Assembly: GCA_027922465.2 (NCBI GenBank)
Contig: BQMF02000160.1
Location: forward strand, 682,001-746,000
DNA length: 64,000 bases
Source of the DNA: Turritopsis dohrnii
Lineage: Eukaryota > Cnidaria > Hydrozoa > Anthoathecata > Oceaniidae
Direction of reading: 5' to 3'
Below, piece by piece: positions 45,404 through 56,281 of this stretch (position 1 is its first letter; each line of letters begins with the position of its first letter). A program made the position numbers and the translations under genes. Under the pieces are notes generated by a model. The model had not been told where the DNA came from and ran no database searches. It saw only the letters and a list, made by a program, of their open reading frames with translations.

Positions 45404-48400
45404 AGCTGAGCTGCGTACGATATATGGGGCGCAACTAACTTTTCGCTCAGAGGCAACGGGAGTGACTGCCCTCAGTCGGTCAATATCTTTCGCCTCTTTC
45501 TTGTAACCAAATCGCTTTAAAGGGTTTTGTTTATAGTTTGGATAATCGAGGTCATTTAGTAGCCAAATAAATAAATCAAACAATCGGAAAATCAAGGTTT
45601 CATTATATAATGGTCATGACTCAATGTTTATACATTACGTATCATCCATAATAATGAACTCGTTTATCTTTAGATTAAGCTACAATTACATGGAGGCATT
45701 CTACAATTATCATTGGGGAATTTTCATACGTCATCGCAGCGTAGCCATGCTCGTACATGTCTCTGTTTGAAGAAACTATTAAAACACACTGCTATAGGAT
45801 GTGCAAACAGTTACTTTAAAATCTGGTTTGCTACCAAGCCCTGTCTTTGATGTTCTAAATTCACTCTCGTGAGAACACAGCTTTAACCATGACTTCCTTG
45901 TAACTTAGCAACGGTTTTATATTTCCTTAAAAACTGAGTAAACGATTAGAATACTTCGAAATAAACGATACAGTGTTTCATGCCAAAGGAAAAGTCGATC
46001 GAGTTTATTTTATCGAAACGAAACTGAAGAGCGAAGTAGTTTTCGTTTTCTACTTGACAATCTTTTGAATTTTTTATTTGTTTGCCATTTTGAATATTAA
46101 AGCAAACGACGACTTTCTGTTAACGCTTTCCTCGATAATTTGGAGACGTTTTAACTTAAAATATGAATGATCAAGGTGAGTTTCCTGTGTGTTGATCAGC
46201 TATTATTTTTATTTTTTTCACACAGGGTGAAGCCACATCTCTGATCACAATCAACTACTGAAATATGGCAAGTCATTCATCAGCGATGCCAACTGTAAGC
46301 ATATTAAAACCTTCTTTTTAGAGCTGCGCTATCTTTATTTTTGATTGGAAAGTTTTCAAAGTTTACAGTACAATTTCTTTAGATAAAGAACTCATTCGCT
46401 GAGCAACAAAAGCGCCACATCAGGTTAGAGTTACTGAAGTTTTACGGTTTGAAAACACTGGTCGATTTAACACTGGTCGATTTAATGCATATTACATACT
46501 GTGTTCCAGAAGATCCGAAACAATTTTATGTCTTGTTGGACAGTTTTCAAGGCAAATTCAAGGATCTATTCGAGAAAAAAAGTGATTGGTATGGACCAGT
46601 GGAACCATTTGTTTCTGAAATCAAAAGAAACACACTCATCAAAGCTGGACGTCACTTTAATCATCGTTGTTCTTCGTAGTTGCTGTAAACTCACCACGCA
46701 ACATGAGAAATTCATCGACCAGTTAAGAATACTTCGAAATGAACAAAGCCACCGCGGTCTACACATGGATGATGTTAAGTTTCAAGACAATATAAAAAAA
46801 TTCTCCACCTGTTTACTTGGTTTGGGATGTCGAAAGAATGATCTCGATCGGATACTCAACCGTCCACTTTACAATGACCGCATAAAGATAGAGTACGGTT
46901 TAAGGAATATTATTCACAACTTTTCTGGCAGAGACAACGAACGTTTACAGATTCACCAGAAATTTACCAGCGGAAACAGCAATAAGGTGGTTATATGCGG
47001 ATTTTCCGGTGTCGGAAAGTCCGAGTTGACTCGCGTATACTCTGAAGAGTATAAAACTTACTATGAAGGTAACCGTATTTTCCTGAATGCTGAAAATGAA
47101 AACACAATCGAGAAATGTTTTTTCGACATTGCCCAAGATATAGGCTTGTCTTGCGTGGACGCAAACGGCATTACCATCGATTTAAACATCACTGTCAAAC
47201 GCGTTTACGAATTCCTATCTGACAAGAAACACCTAATAATCTTCGATAATGCAAAGAACATGGCAGAAATACAAAACCTTCTTCCTCAAACAAAGGTTTA
47301 CAAGGGCGACGTGTTGATAACAAGCCAATTTATAAGCTGGGGGAATAATTTTGACTTGCTTCACTTACTTCCTCTGCCTAAAGATGCAACTCTGCAAATA
47401 TTGCAGCGAGAACTTGAAGAAGAGGAACTAACACCCCTTGACAAGTTGGCTTAACTCACTGAAAATCTTCCATTAGTTATCCAGATTGCACTATCCTTCA
47501 TAAAGCTCCGTTACTGAGTACCTAAATCTCTTTAGCGAATATCGTAACGAAATGTTGAAGAAAAGCTCGAACTTTGACATTAATACAAATAAATCCATCT
47601 ATACATCGTCCATGTTAGCCAACAATGAAGCAAGAGCGGATAAAACGGCTATACGCATAATTAATGTGATGGCGCTAATAGACGGGAAATCGATCCGTAG
47701 GGAATTTATCAAAAAGCTATCTGATGTTGGAACAATGCCATTACTGGAGACATTATCAACCTTGACGTCATATTCATTAATACAAATTGACGAAGATGAC
47801 GTAATATCAATTCATTCCTTGCTGCAAATGGTTCTAGCTGATCTAATGCCAACAGAAGAGAAGGAAAGAGCGACGAATGATGTGTTAAACATTTCCAAAC
47901 AATTTGTAAAAGAAAGCGAAAATAAGAAACACTTCAACTTTGGAGATCTCTGGTTAAATCATATTTACCAATGTTTCACAACAAATGCCATTGCGATGAA
48001 AGCCGACGATGAGATCTTCGATGTAGTGAAAAACTCAGTGTTGGCGTTATTCAATCGTGGGCAGTTTAGAAGTGCAGTGGATCTATTGCGTGGATTTGTA
48101 AGAAGTGTAGCATTCTTATTTAAGGAATTGGTTTATTTGGACTATTTGAGGGCAAAATCTTTCCACAAAAATGGAGAGTACAAGGAATGTCAGCAGATCC
48201 TCGAAAAGCTTACCAACCAAGATGATACAAATGATAGAAATAGAAATCCAAGCCAAAATGTTACATTTATACGGCATTTCCTTATTGGATAGTCAGCAAA
48301 ACTTTGCTAAACTCAATGACATCGTCAACAATCCTGTTTTTCATTGCAACGATCTTTCCAGTTACCGACAATTAAAGCTCAAAATTTTGAGGATCAAACA

Positions 48401-48960
48401 TATATTAATGACAGGCACAGCAAAAGAATTAGATTCGGTATTAGAAACTATGGATTTGCTGAGTAATATGAGGGAGCTACAACTTTGTCTAGTAAGAGTT
48501 TACGTGTTTCAGGGTAACTACAAAAAAGCCTTAGAAAAGGTCCAGAGATTATACAAAAATACATTAAATTGCTATGGCGACGAAAATCCTGTAACTGCTG
48601 ACATTAGAATCGAGTATTCACAGATACTACGTTTAGCAGGAAATGTATCTGAATCATTGGCTGAACTGAAGGTAATGGACCATAAAATGAAGATATTTCA
48701 AACTAAGTCACATCCGATAGCACTTAAAGCAAAAAGAGCGCTAGCAGAAGCACAGCTAGGTCATGGTTTGTATGAAGAAGCTAAATTGAACTTTGAAGAT
48801 GTTTACAGAACTCAAAAAAATGTTTTTGGATATAGTCATCCAGATACATTAAATACGAAAAATAACTTGGCCAATGTTTTACTGAATCAAGGGAAGCTGA
48901 ACGAAGCAATATCGTTATTTAAAGGGGTCCTTGAAATGAGAGAAGACGTTCTTGGATATA

Positions 48961-49367
48961 CCCTATTACCCCGTTTTTAAGCCCATGGGCTTAAAAGCGG
49001 ATTTTTAATGTTGAGTAAGTTTTTTTCTTTCAAAAAGTGGTCCGCATTTAAGCCCATGGGCTTAAATCAGTAGAAGTGGTTGGCAGCCGACAAAAAACAA
49101 GAGGAAATTGATTGGAAGCCCCTGGACTATACAAAGTAAAGGGACCATATGTGTCCACAGAAAAAGGGCATTTACTAATTAAGGATTATTTAAGAAGGAA
49201 CCCGTGTAAATTTGACTAATTTGTTTTAAAAAAAATGATGTACCTGAGAATGATTTTGTTTTTTCTCGAATGCTGAAAATGGGTCCGTATTTACGCCCAT
49301 GGGCTTGAATCCGGATTTAAGCCCATGGGCGTAAATCTGAAGGGGGCTTAAAAACGGGGTAATAGGG
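48961..49367. mobile_element. 407-bp MITE inserted in the TPR array
   Basis: Starts CCCTATTACCCCGTTTTTAA and ends with the exact inverse, flanked by TA on both sides (48959-48960, 49368-49369). Removing it restores GATATAGTCATCCGG, as in the neighbouring repeats. The interior repeats a GCCCATGGGC palindrome. It fits a Tc1/mariner-type non-autonomous element. Confidence 0.92.
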
Positions 49368-50039
49368 TAGTCATCCGGATACTTTACGCACAAAAAATAA
49401 CATTGCTGATGTATTACTGAATGAAGGCAAACTGAATGAAGCAATGTCGTTATATAAGGAGGTTTTGAAAATTCAAGAGGACATTCTTGGAATAGTTATC
49501 CGGATACTTTAAGTACGAAAAATAACATTGCTAATGTATTACAGAATCAAGGCAAACTGAATGAAGCAATGTCGTTACACAAAGAGGTCTTGGAAACGAG
49601 AAAAGACATTTTTGGATATAGTCATCCGGATACTTTACGCACGAAAAATAACATTGCTGTTGTATTACGGAATCAAGGCAAGCTCAATGAAGCGATGTCA
49701 CTATGTAGCGAGGTCCTGAGATTGAGAGAAGACGTTCTTGGATATAGTCGTCTGGATACTTTAAATACAAAAAATAACATGGCTGTTGTATTACGGAATC
49801 AAGGCAAGCCGAATGAAGCAATTTCGTTACATAAAGAGGTCCTGGGATTGAGAGAAGATGTTCTTGGAGATATAGTCATCCCGATACTTTAAGCGCGAAA
49901 ATGAACATAGGTAATGTGTTAAGCGATCAAGGTAGGCTGAATGAAGCGATGTCGTTATATAAAGAAGTCCTGGAAATTCAAGAAAATATTCTTGGATGTA
50001 ATCACCCTGATACTTTGAAAACGAGAATGAACATGAATA

Positions 50040-50082
50040 ATACTGCGAGAAGATGGAAGATGGAAGATGGAAGATGGAACCT
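50040..50082 (+). repeat. AGATGGA microsatellite
   Basis: A 7-bp unit AGATGGA is repeated about four times where the TPR frame ends, so the last TPR runs into low-complexity sequence. Confidence 0.8.
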
Positions 50083-50783
50083 GTCGAAATGTTTTTTATT
50101 ATGAAGTGGGTGTTTCAAATCCATGAATCTGTCACATTTTATTAAAGGGTTTATTTTTGTTACAGTTGCAACTGAACTGGTTTCTAGCTCAAGTAATGGT
50201 TGAACACTAGACTGAAAATATCTTTAAAAATTTGAAGTTCTTGTAAATCTTGTAAAACAGCCATTTGTTCATTTGTGAATAAAACCTGTAAGGTGAAGCT
50301 GCTCATTTTTGTGTCCTATTTTTTAGTTCTTTGGTCCATTTTGAAAAGCAATAGAAATGAAAAAGTTCTACCGCTTTAAAAAATGGACCTATCGCTATGA
50401 TCAAAGGATTTTGTGCAAATGCCGACAAAAAACATTCGAAATCCAAACAAATTATTCGAATTAGCGGGATTCGGAAACATCATGTTTCGTTTACACGAAA
50501 CTATTTTTCTATAGATTTGAGTTTACGAATCTCCCTAATTAGATGGAAAAATGAGGTATTCTGTTTTCACTTCTCTACCATTTGATTTAACTTCTGCCCC
50601 GTTCATTTTTAATAAAGCAATGCGCTGTCGGGTGAAATAAGGGTAGAAGCAATTTGTATTTCCGTGTATTTGGACCATGGTTTGGGTGTCGCAAGCTCCT
50701 GCGAAACATGCTTGAAACATTCAAAATTTGTGCAAAACAGTTATATTGAGAGGTGGTTTCGTTGTAAACAACGAGATTAGCTT

Positions 50784-51056
50784 ATGGAGTCCTCAAAAAG
50801 ATGTTATTTGGTTGGGTGTAAGCACAGATTTAAATCAAAAGTTTTTTACTATTCCTCATATGAGAGTTTTTTCTCGCTTGTATTACGCAAGCGGTTAAAC
50901 TTGCCATATTCGACAGCGAGATCTGTAGTGAAGTTGAGCGCTAAAATAGTTTCTACTAAATTTGTTGCAAAAGAATTAATTCAACTAAAAACAAGAAACT
51001 TGTGCAAAATTATTGATGCACAAATGTATTGGGAAAGAAAAGGGTTCTGCTATTAA
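50784..51056 (+). pseudogene. possible degraded THAP-domain protein fragment
   Basis: 90 codons starting MESSKRCYLVGCKHRFKSKV. C-x4-C followed by KHR near an N-terminal Met resembles the start of a THAP zinc-finger domain. The expected second metal pair (C-x2-H) would fall at about KIVSTKF, where Cys and His are replaced. It could be a dead P-element-type transposase or a chance frame. Low certainty. Confidence 0.3.
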
Positions 51057-51440
51057 AGAAATTATCTTTTGACGTGATAATTTCACAATGTTCAATAAAA
51101 GAGAAATCATTCTCTGCAGGCTTCCTGAAATAGAAATTTATTCTGATGCTAGTGATAATGGAATTGGAGCGTATGCAAAAACGTGTAATAAAACCTACAC
51201 GTCTTTTGCTTTGAGAAGGCATCTTTCAAAAAGCAAAGGATGAAGTTTCCTAAAAATCATCAAGTGTTCATACCCATTTTGACTTTTCATGCTCTTTATG
51301 CTTACAGAGCAGGCATTAAAAAAATATTAACTAACTTTTTGTAGCTTTCAATTATTACACTGGCTTCAATCTGCAATCTCCCGAACTGATGACCAGCTGA
51401 CCAAAAGCCACAGGAATACTATTAACTGACTGAGTTAAAA

Positions 51441-51564
51441 ACGTGAACGTTTTAGGTCTTAAAAATTTTCATGCAATAAAAAGATATTGTCAAAGAACTA
51501 TGTTGATAAAAAGTTATCTCCGCCACTCTATAAACATGTTTCATTTTTAAGTGGAAAAACAGGA
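51441..51564 (+). repeat. 124-bp direct repeat, right copy
   Basis: Partner of 45280-45403 in the same orientation; shares ATAAACATGTTTCATTTTTA and the flanking bases. The same piece lies on each side of the STAND-like pseudogene, about 6.2 kb apart. Confidence 0.85.
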
Positions 51565-52479
51565 TAAGCGTGCCCCTCTAGTCAAAAATATTTATATTTA
51601 TTTATTTATTTCGCTTATTAGAGCGACTTAATATTAACTCAGAAATTAAAAAGGGTCCGGGCGGTAATTAGAACTTTGAACAAAAAGCGAAAATTCTGTA
51701 ATAGAAACGGATATTTTTGTGATGTCTAAATGTAAGTTCTAAGTACAAAATCTTATTTTGTTGCCATGGAAATATAGTTGTTTTTATACTTTTATGATAA
51801 AAAGCAACGCCCCGTTCACAGCTACCATCACCATTCAAAATTTTTTTGTAAGCGCCCCTCTCTAAAAAGCGCCCCCTAATTTCCGGGCGCTTTTTAGAGA
51901 TAATACGGTATTTTTTCATTTAATTTCAAAACGTTTTGTGGTTGACACTGTCAGGAGTCATGAGCAATCAGTGTGCAAGTATTAGCTTTAAAATAAACGT
52001 AGAAGCTTGGATTTTTGACAGTTCTTGACAGTTCATAACTATCTTTGTCAAAATTTCAATAAAGAAAGAAGAACTATTCTTAACAGCTTAGAGGATGTAA
52101 GTCCTCTTTTTATATGCTCATTAACCAATAAAACGATTTGCTCGATAGTTGCATTCGCTTTACGTTTTACGAATGCCCACATTTCGAGAAACTATTTACA
52201 ATCATCTAGTTTAAAAGACTTAATTCAGTAGATCATAAACTGCAAAATTGATAGAACAGGCGTTCAAAATTCAATTACTTTCTTTGAACAACACATCATA
52301 ATGTTACCCATTTATGAGAGACAAACACTTTGAAAATTTAATTATAACTTAAGTAAATTATTGATTCATATGTTCTGCTGTATAAACGGTGTAGTTTGTT
52401 CTTCACCATTTGCAAAAAACTTCTTCTCTGCCAAGTTTGTGTAACACACATCTGAAGTTCTGTCGAAAACCTCAAAAAC

Positions 52480-54009
52480 ATGAAGATTGCACTGGCCTTT
52501 CTTGTAGCGTTTATTGTGCTTTCAGATGCACAGGTAAGGCATAACAATTTAGAAATATCTATAAAAATTCTTGTTGGGCTAACAAAGAGATGCAGAAAAT
52601 GCGAATTTGGTTTAGGAACGTTCTTGACAACGAAGGGATGGCAATGGTTGTCAATTACAAACTTTCATATACAATATGATATATGTTTTTAGTAATGGAG
52701 CTAGGCTGCGGTTACCATAAAGCTTATCAGTGAAGGCAGTTATTTCCAAATACATCATATACAACTTCCACAATACAATGAGCAGAAATGCTTTGGTGGA
52801 ATGGTAAGATTTCACGAACAAAGATGATATTCTCACAGACACTTAAAACAGTGCTTAAGGTGATCCCAAAGAAAGTAATTATTGCATTGCATTGTGGTAG
52901 TTGTATTCAGTATTAAGAAGACATTAACATTCCAGGAATGACGAATTAATGTATTCATCAATGACTGAGAGGTTGATAGAGTGATGCACCCTGCCTTCAA
53001 AGCAGTGCATTTTGATTGGTTCATCGGAGTGTTCTTATCGTCATCTGACAACACTATGACTCATAGGTCTACATAGAGAACTGTGTGTCTATTGGTTTTT
53101 GAGAGAATCAATTGGATATCCACGTCAAGACAGGGGGGTTTTTGTAGAAAGTTTCCTTACCTCAGGATACTGCTTGAAATGAAAATACTTCTTCTCCAGT
53201 ATTAAAGATTAAATCATCGATTATTCTGGAGTTGAGATTTTTAAATACAAACTGACCATTAAATTCTAAGCTTGTTGACGAGGTATGTTTGAAGTTGTAA
53301 CTAAACAAGGATTAAAATTAAAACAGCCATATGATTTTCTCTGTTTGCCTGATTTTTAGCACTATTGTCGGATAGGTAGCAGGGACTGCGGAGTTGGAAG
53401 ATGTTGTAAAGGCTTTGGAAGACGTGGCATCTGCTACTCTGAAATTCCTGAAAATGGAGTGTGCACATTCGTAAGTGGCAATTTTACGAAACACTGAAAA
53501 AACTAAAATTCTGTCGACAGGTTTATGAGGAACTAAATCTTATATGTCATATAACATAATGACGTCATTCCTATTCATATAAGTATCATGGTTGTCTTTC
53601 CATAACGCGAAGGTTGAATGGCATTGAATTGAACATTAAAACATTTTTCTTTCAAAACTTCGAAAACTAAAGCGTTATGTAAAAAGCAATGTATCAGTCC
53701 ATTGCGAGTTATCGATTAGCAAGTCACAATGCTACACAAATCTGAAACGCTATCTGTAACCTGCTATTTGCAAGTTGATGGGTGAAAAATATCAACCATT
53801 TTTACTGATTGAAGACTAATGGTTAAAAATTTCCACTAAACTATCTCCTCACTTTTTTTGTAATTGTTTTTTGTAAATTTTTGTCTGACTTTTTTTCTGA
53901 TTTTTAGACTGTGGGAACTTGTGGTTGTGCTTCTGGCTTACGTTGTGTTCGTACTGGCTTACTCACACATAGATGTAAAGACCTAAATCCTGGCAGTGGC
54001 TCATATTAA
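52480..54009 (+). CDS. 10-Cys secreted prokineticin/colipase-like protein 1 (three exons)
   Basis: Exons 52480-52533, 53360-53470 and 53908-54009, all phase 0, give 88 residues. Exon 1 is exactly the signal peptide (MKIALAFLVAFIVLSDAQ). The mature part has ten cysteines: HYC, DCGVGRCC, GICYS, GVCTF, TCGCASGLRC, HRC. The spacing, with an adjacent CC pair and a CxC..L.C segment, fits the colipase/prokineticin/Dickkopf-type fold. Members are secreted signalling factors, cofactors or, in some animals, venom components. The function here is unknown. A paralogue with the same exon plan lies 1.4 kb downstream. The start is the first ATG after a TATAAA at 52381. I am sure of the gene, moderately sure of the fold. 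Confidence 0.85.
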
Positions 54010-54129
54010 GCTTGTAAAGTTATCATATGGCCAACGAAAGAAAATAGTAGTCTGTAACTCTTCGATCTGCTCTGTTTTTGTTTTTCGATCGTAAAGATAA
54101 CAAACTAAATAATGAACTCATAAGGTCAA

Positions 54130-54316
54130 CAAAAAGGTGTGTCAGCAGTTTTCTTATGAGATAATCTCCACGAGAGATCCCATCATCCTTTACGTTGTTT
54201 GCACGTTTTAATAATAAACAGCTGCTTGTTCCTAGACCATTTCCCAATTGCTCTATTCCTGCTGACATCAGCATAATACAACCCTCAGCTCTCAAAATAA
54301 TGTTCATCTTTAAATG
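54130..54316 (-). repeat. dispersed repeat family, copy C
   Basis: Reverse complement of the 27.2-kb copy, including ATTGCTCTATTCCTGCTGAC and AACAGCTGCTTGTTCC. It lies about 0.12 kb after the stop codon of the first 10-Cys gene. Confidence 0.65.
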
Positions 54317-55402
54317 TTTGATTTGAATCATATACAATCCAAGACGTACTGTAAAACAAACAATGTCTGTTTTTTAAACTTCAATTGACGCTTGTTGATA
54401 AAGTTTTCAAGCAACAGTTATTTACTTCAATCAAAAAGTCAGCAATAATAATTCAACTTTTTGTTGTTCTCTTTCTTCAATTCCTGTGATTGCAGTCCTT
54501 GTGCCAGGATTGAACAAAAATATTGCAGTCAATTTTGAGAAGAAACAAGAATAACTTCGACACGCAATTATTCGGGGGTGAATGGTTCCGTAAATCACGC
54601 AATTCCAACCAAATATTCGGCCACTATATTTTCTGCCTCTTGGAAATACGCCTTAAAGAGTTATGATTTAATGTTTCGTCACATTTTGGAAAAAGACCGA
54701 GGAGGAGGATTTCGACACACGAGTAAAAAAAGACACGTATGCTATTAGTGGCTTCAATGTCAATCCAAAACAAGAAACTGATAACTTAAATCTGACATCA
54801 TGATGTGACTCACCATTCCATAACTGCACCCAACCATTCTCCACGTGATTCTAACATCATGATTTTAAATAAGATTTCACCTTTCATAAATATTGAAAAC
54901 CTTTCCTCAGTTTGTGATTCCCAATTTTGAAATGTGCACCTTCTGACTGTGCTTTGCGCAAATTGCTGGAAAAATTGAAAAGTTTGGTAGCAATCTCATG
55001 TAATTGTTGCACAAAATTATTCATAACTTGAAATAGTAACAGGAGGAGAAAGATTTTACTCCATCACGAAGTGTATAATATTGAATGTTCATTCGCCTGC
55101 TGTCATTGATTTTTAACTTTATGCAAGCAATATTTTTTCAGGCTCTGTTCAGTACTTTGCACCACAGCACAGTTTACCTTAGGGTTTGTATCTAAGATAT
55201 TATGTGTATCATGTTAGAATCGCGATCATAAGGATTTGCTAAAGTCCATTATGTTTTGACGTCACTATACACACTGTTTAATCATATGATGCAGCTGTTT
55301 AAGCATTGACTAGTGTATACAAAATAGCGATCAATATGTAGTTTCATACAATCTTCATCTTAACTGCTTTGCACGGAATTTCCAGTGTTTTAACTAGCAA
55401 AA
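54317..55402. other. spacer between the two 10-Cys genes
   Basis: No coding frame supported. A TATACAAAA near 55316 could serve the downstream gene. The last bases before the ATG read TTTTAACTAG. Confidence 0.4.
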
Positions 55403-56281
55403 ATGAAAACTCTTATTGTATTTCTTTGTTTGTGTGTTGTGTTGTTAGATGCAAAGGTAAGACAACATTCTCTTATATAGCGCAAAACCTCTTCACAATT
55501 TTAACTTTAAGCTTTTTTTAGATAGAAATTTGATGAGGCATTTACTGTGTTTCTTAGTTATTATACCGAGAAAGGCCTATCTCTGCAGACTGCACAGATA
55601 TTAATTTCACGTACCAGATTAGTGACCAGTAATTGTGATCTGAATTAGTTTGATATTCGGTGTGTTTGGCTCTCATTATGAAAGTGCTCACACATAAAAG
55701 TCTTCCTCACAGTGTAGCTTAAAGTGAAAAACCTGGAAAACAGCTTGTTTTATAACAATTTTCTGATAAATCTTCAATCAAAAGCGGCAAATTACTCTGC
55801 CTTGCTTTTCTTTATCAATTCCTTGAGAATTAAATGCATGTATTGTGTAACAAAAACCCCATGACCAAATTCCAATAAGCAATGGTTATATGAAGGTGTC
55901 TTTTACTTTCAGCGCTGTTTGATCGGAAGTGATGAGTGTGGAACTGGAAGATGTTGCAAAGGTTTTGGCAAATATGGAATATGTTACTCGGAAATCCCTG
56001 AGGGATCCCTTTGCATTTCCGTGAGTGTGGCATAATTGATTTTAAATTCAACCAGTAAAAAACGTTTAAATGTGTTGCTGTGTATCTTTGTGTGAATCTC
56101 TCATCGACTTTAGGGCTTTTTGTATATTTTTCAATCAAAAACTGCAGCTTCTTACGAAAATAAAACCGCTTCAATTTTCACTTTTTACTAGACACTGAAC
56201 ACATGCGGATGTGCTTCAGGATCGAGATGTGTCGACACTGGCTCATTTGTATTGAGATGCAAGAAGACAACGAGCTTTTAA
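55403..56281 (+). CDS. 10-Cys secreted prokineticin/colipase-like protein 2 (three exons)
   Basis: Exons 55403-55456, 55913-56020 and 56192-56281, all phase 0, give 83 residues. Exon 1 is the signal peptide (MKTLIVFLCLCVVLLDAK). The mature chain matches the neighbour: GSDECGTGRCCKGFGK, YGICYSEIPEG, TCGCASGSRCVDTG and LRCKK, again ten cysteines. Lys/Arg ends follow, without the neighbour's Gly/Ser tail. Exon limits are homologous exon by exon, so the pair arose by tandem duplication and then diverged. The role is unknown. A longer unspliced frame through exon 3 (56203-56397) is a shadow. Confidence 0.85.

Larger units (their letters stand above)
44299..46264. other. 3' region and spacer
   Basis: Presumed 3' UTR of the multi-domain gene, then intergenic DNA. 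It contains the hairpin at 44957-45012 and one arm of a 124-bp direct repeat (45280-45403). A small frame starting at 46164 (ATGAATGATCAAG^GTGAGT) could be an upstream exon of the next gene. No other coding support. Confidence 0.4.
46265..50104 (+). pseudogene. broken HEPN - P-loop NTPase - TPR (STAND/NLR-like) gene
   Basis: A short first exon 46265-46294 (MASHSSAMPT) splices to 46383. From there the frame encodes a DZIP3-like HEPN region. A +1 frameshift near 46605 moves it to the frame with LDVTLIIVVLRSCCKL and the HEPN motif R-N-E-Q-S-H (46735-46752). The NTPase follows: Walker A GFSGVGKS (46999-47022), Walker B HLIIFDN (about 47235) and ITSQ sensor-like. A TAA at 47452-47454 replaces a sense codon in the helix LA.LTENLPLVIQIALSFIK, and a frame break follows near 47510. 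A helical region (47552-48292) and another frameshift near 48230 lead into TPRs. About six kinesin-light-chain-type 42-residue TPRs (GYSHPDTLNTKNN, LNQGKLNEA) span 48785-50040. They are interrupted by a MITE at 48961-49367 and by frame breaks near 49493 and 49870. The intact family would sense and oligomerise in innate defence. Confidence 0.8.
50105..52479. other. intergenic with retroelement and DNA-transposon scraps
   Basis: Contains the frame 50784-51056 described separately. A 52-codon frame at about 51089-51243 contains EIEIYSDASDNGIGAYA, like a retroelement RNase H start. The right 124-bp direct repeat is at 51441-51564, and a GCGCCCC-rich MITE-like piece lies at about 51840-51912. The frame at 52025-52231 has a LINE-tail look (CQNFNKERRTILNSL) but is weak. 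A TATAAA at 52381-52386, about 95 bp upstream of the next ATG, is a candidate promoter. Confidence 0.45.

Noticed and set aside
45254..45595. 113-codon minus-strand frame
   Set aside because: Overlaps the 124-bp dispersed repeat and has no motif or exon partners.
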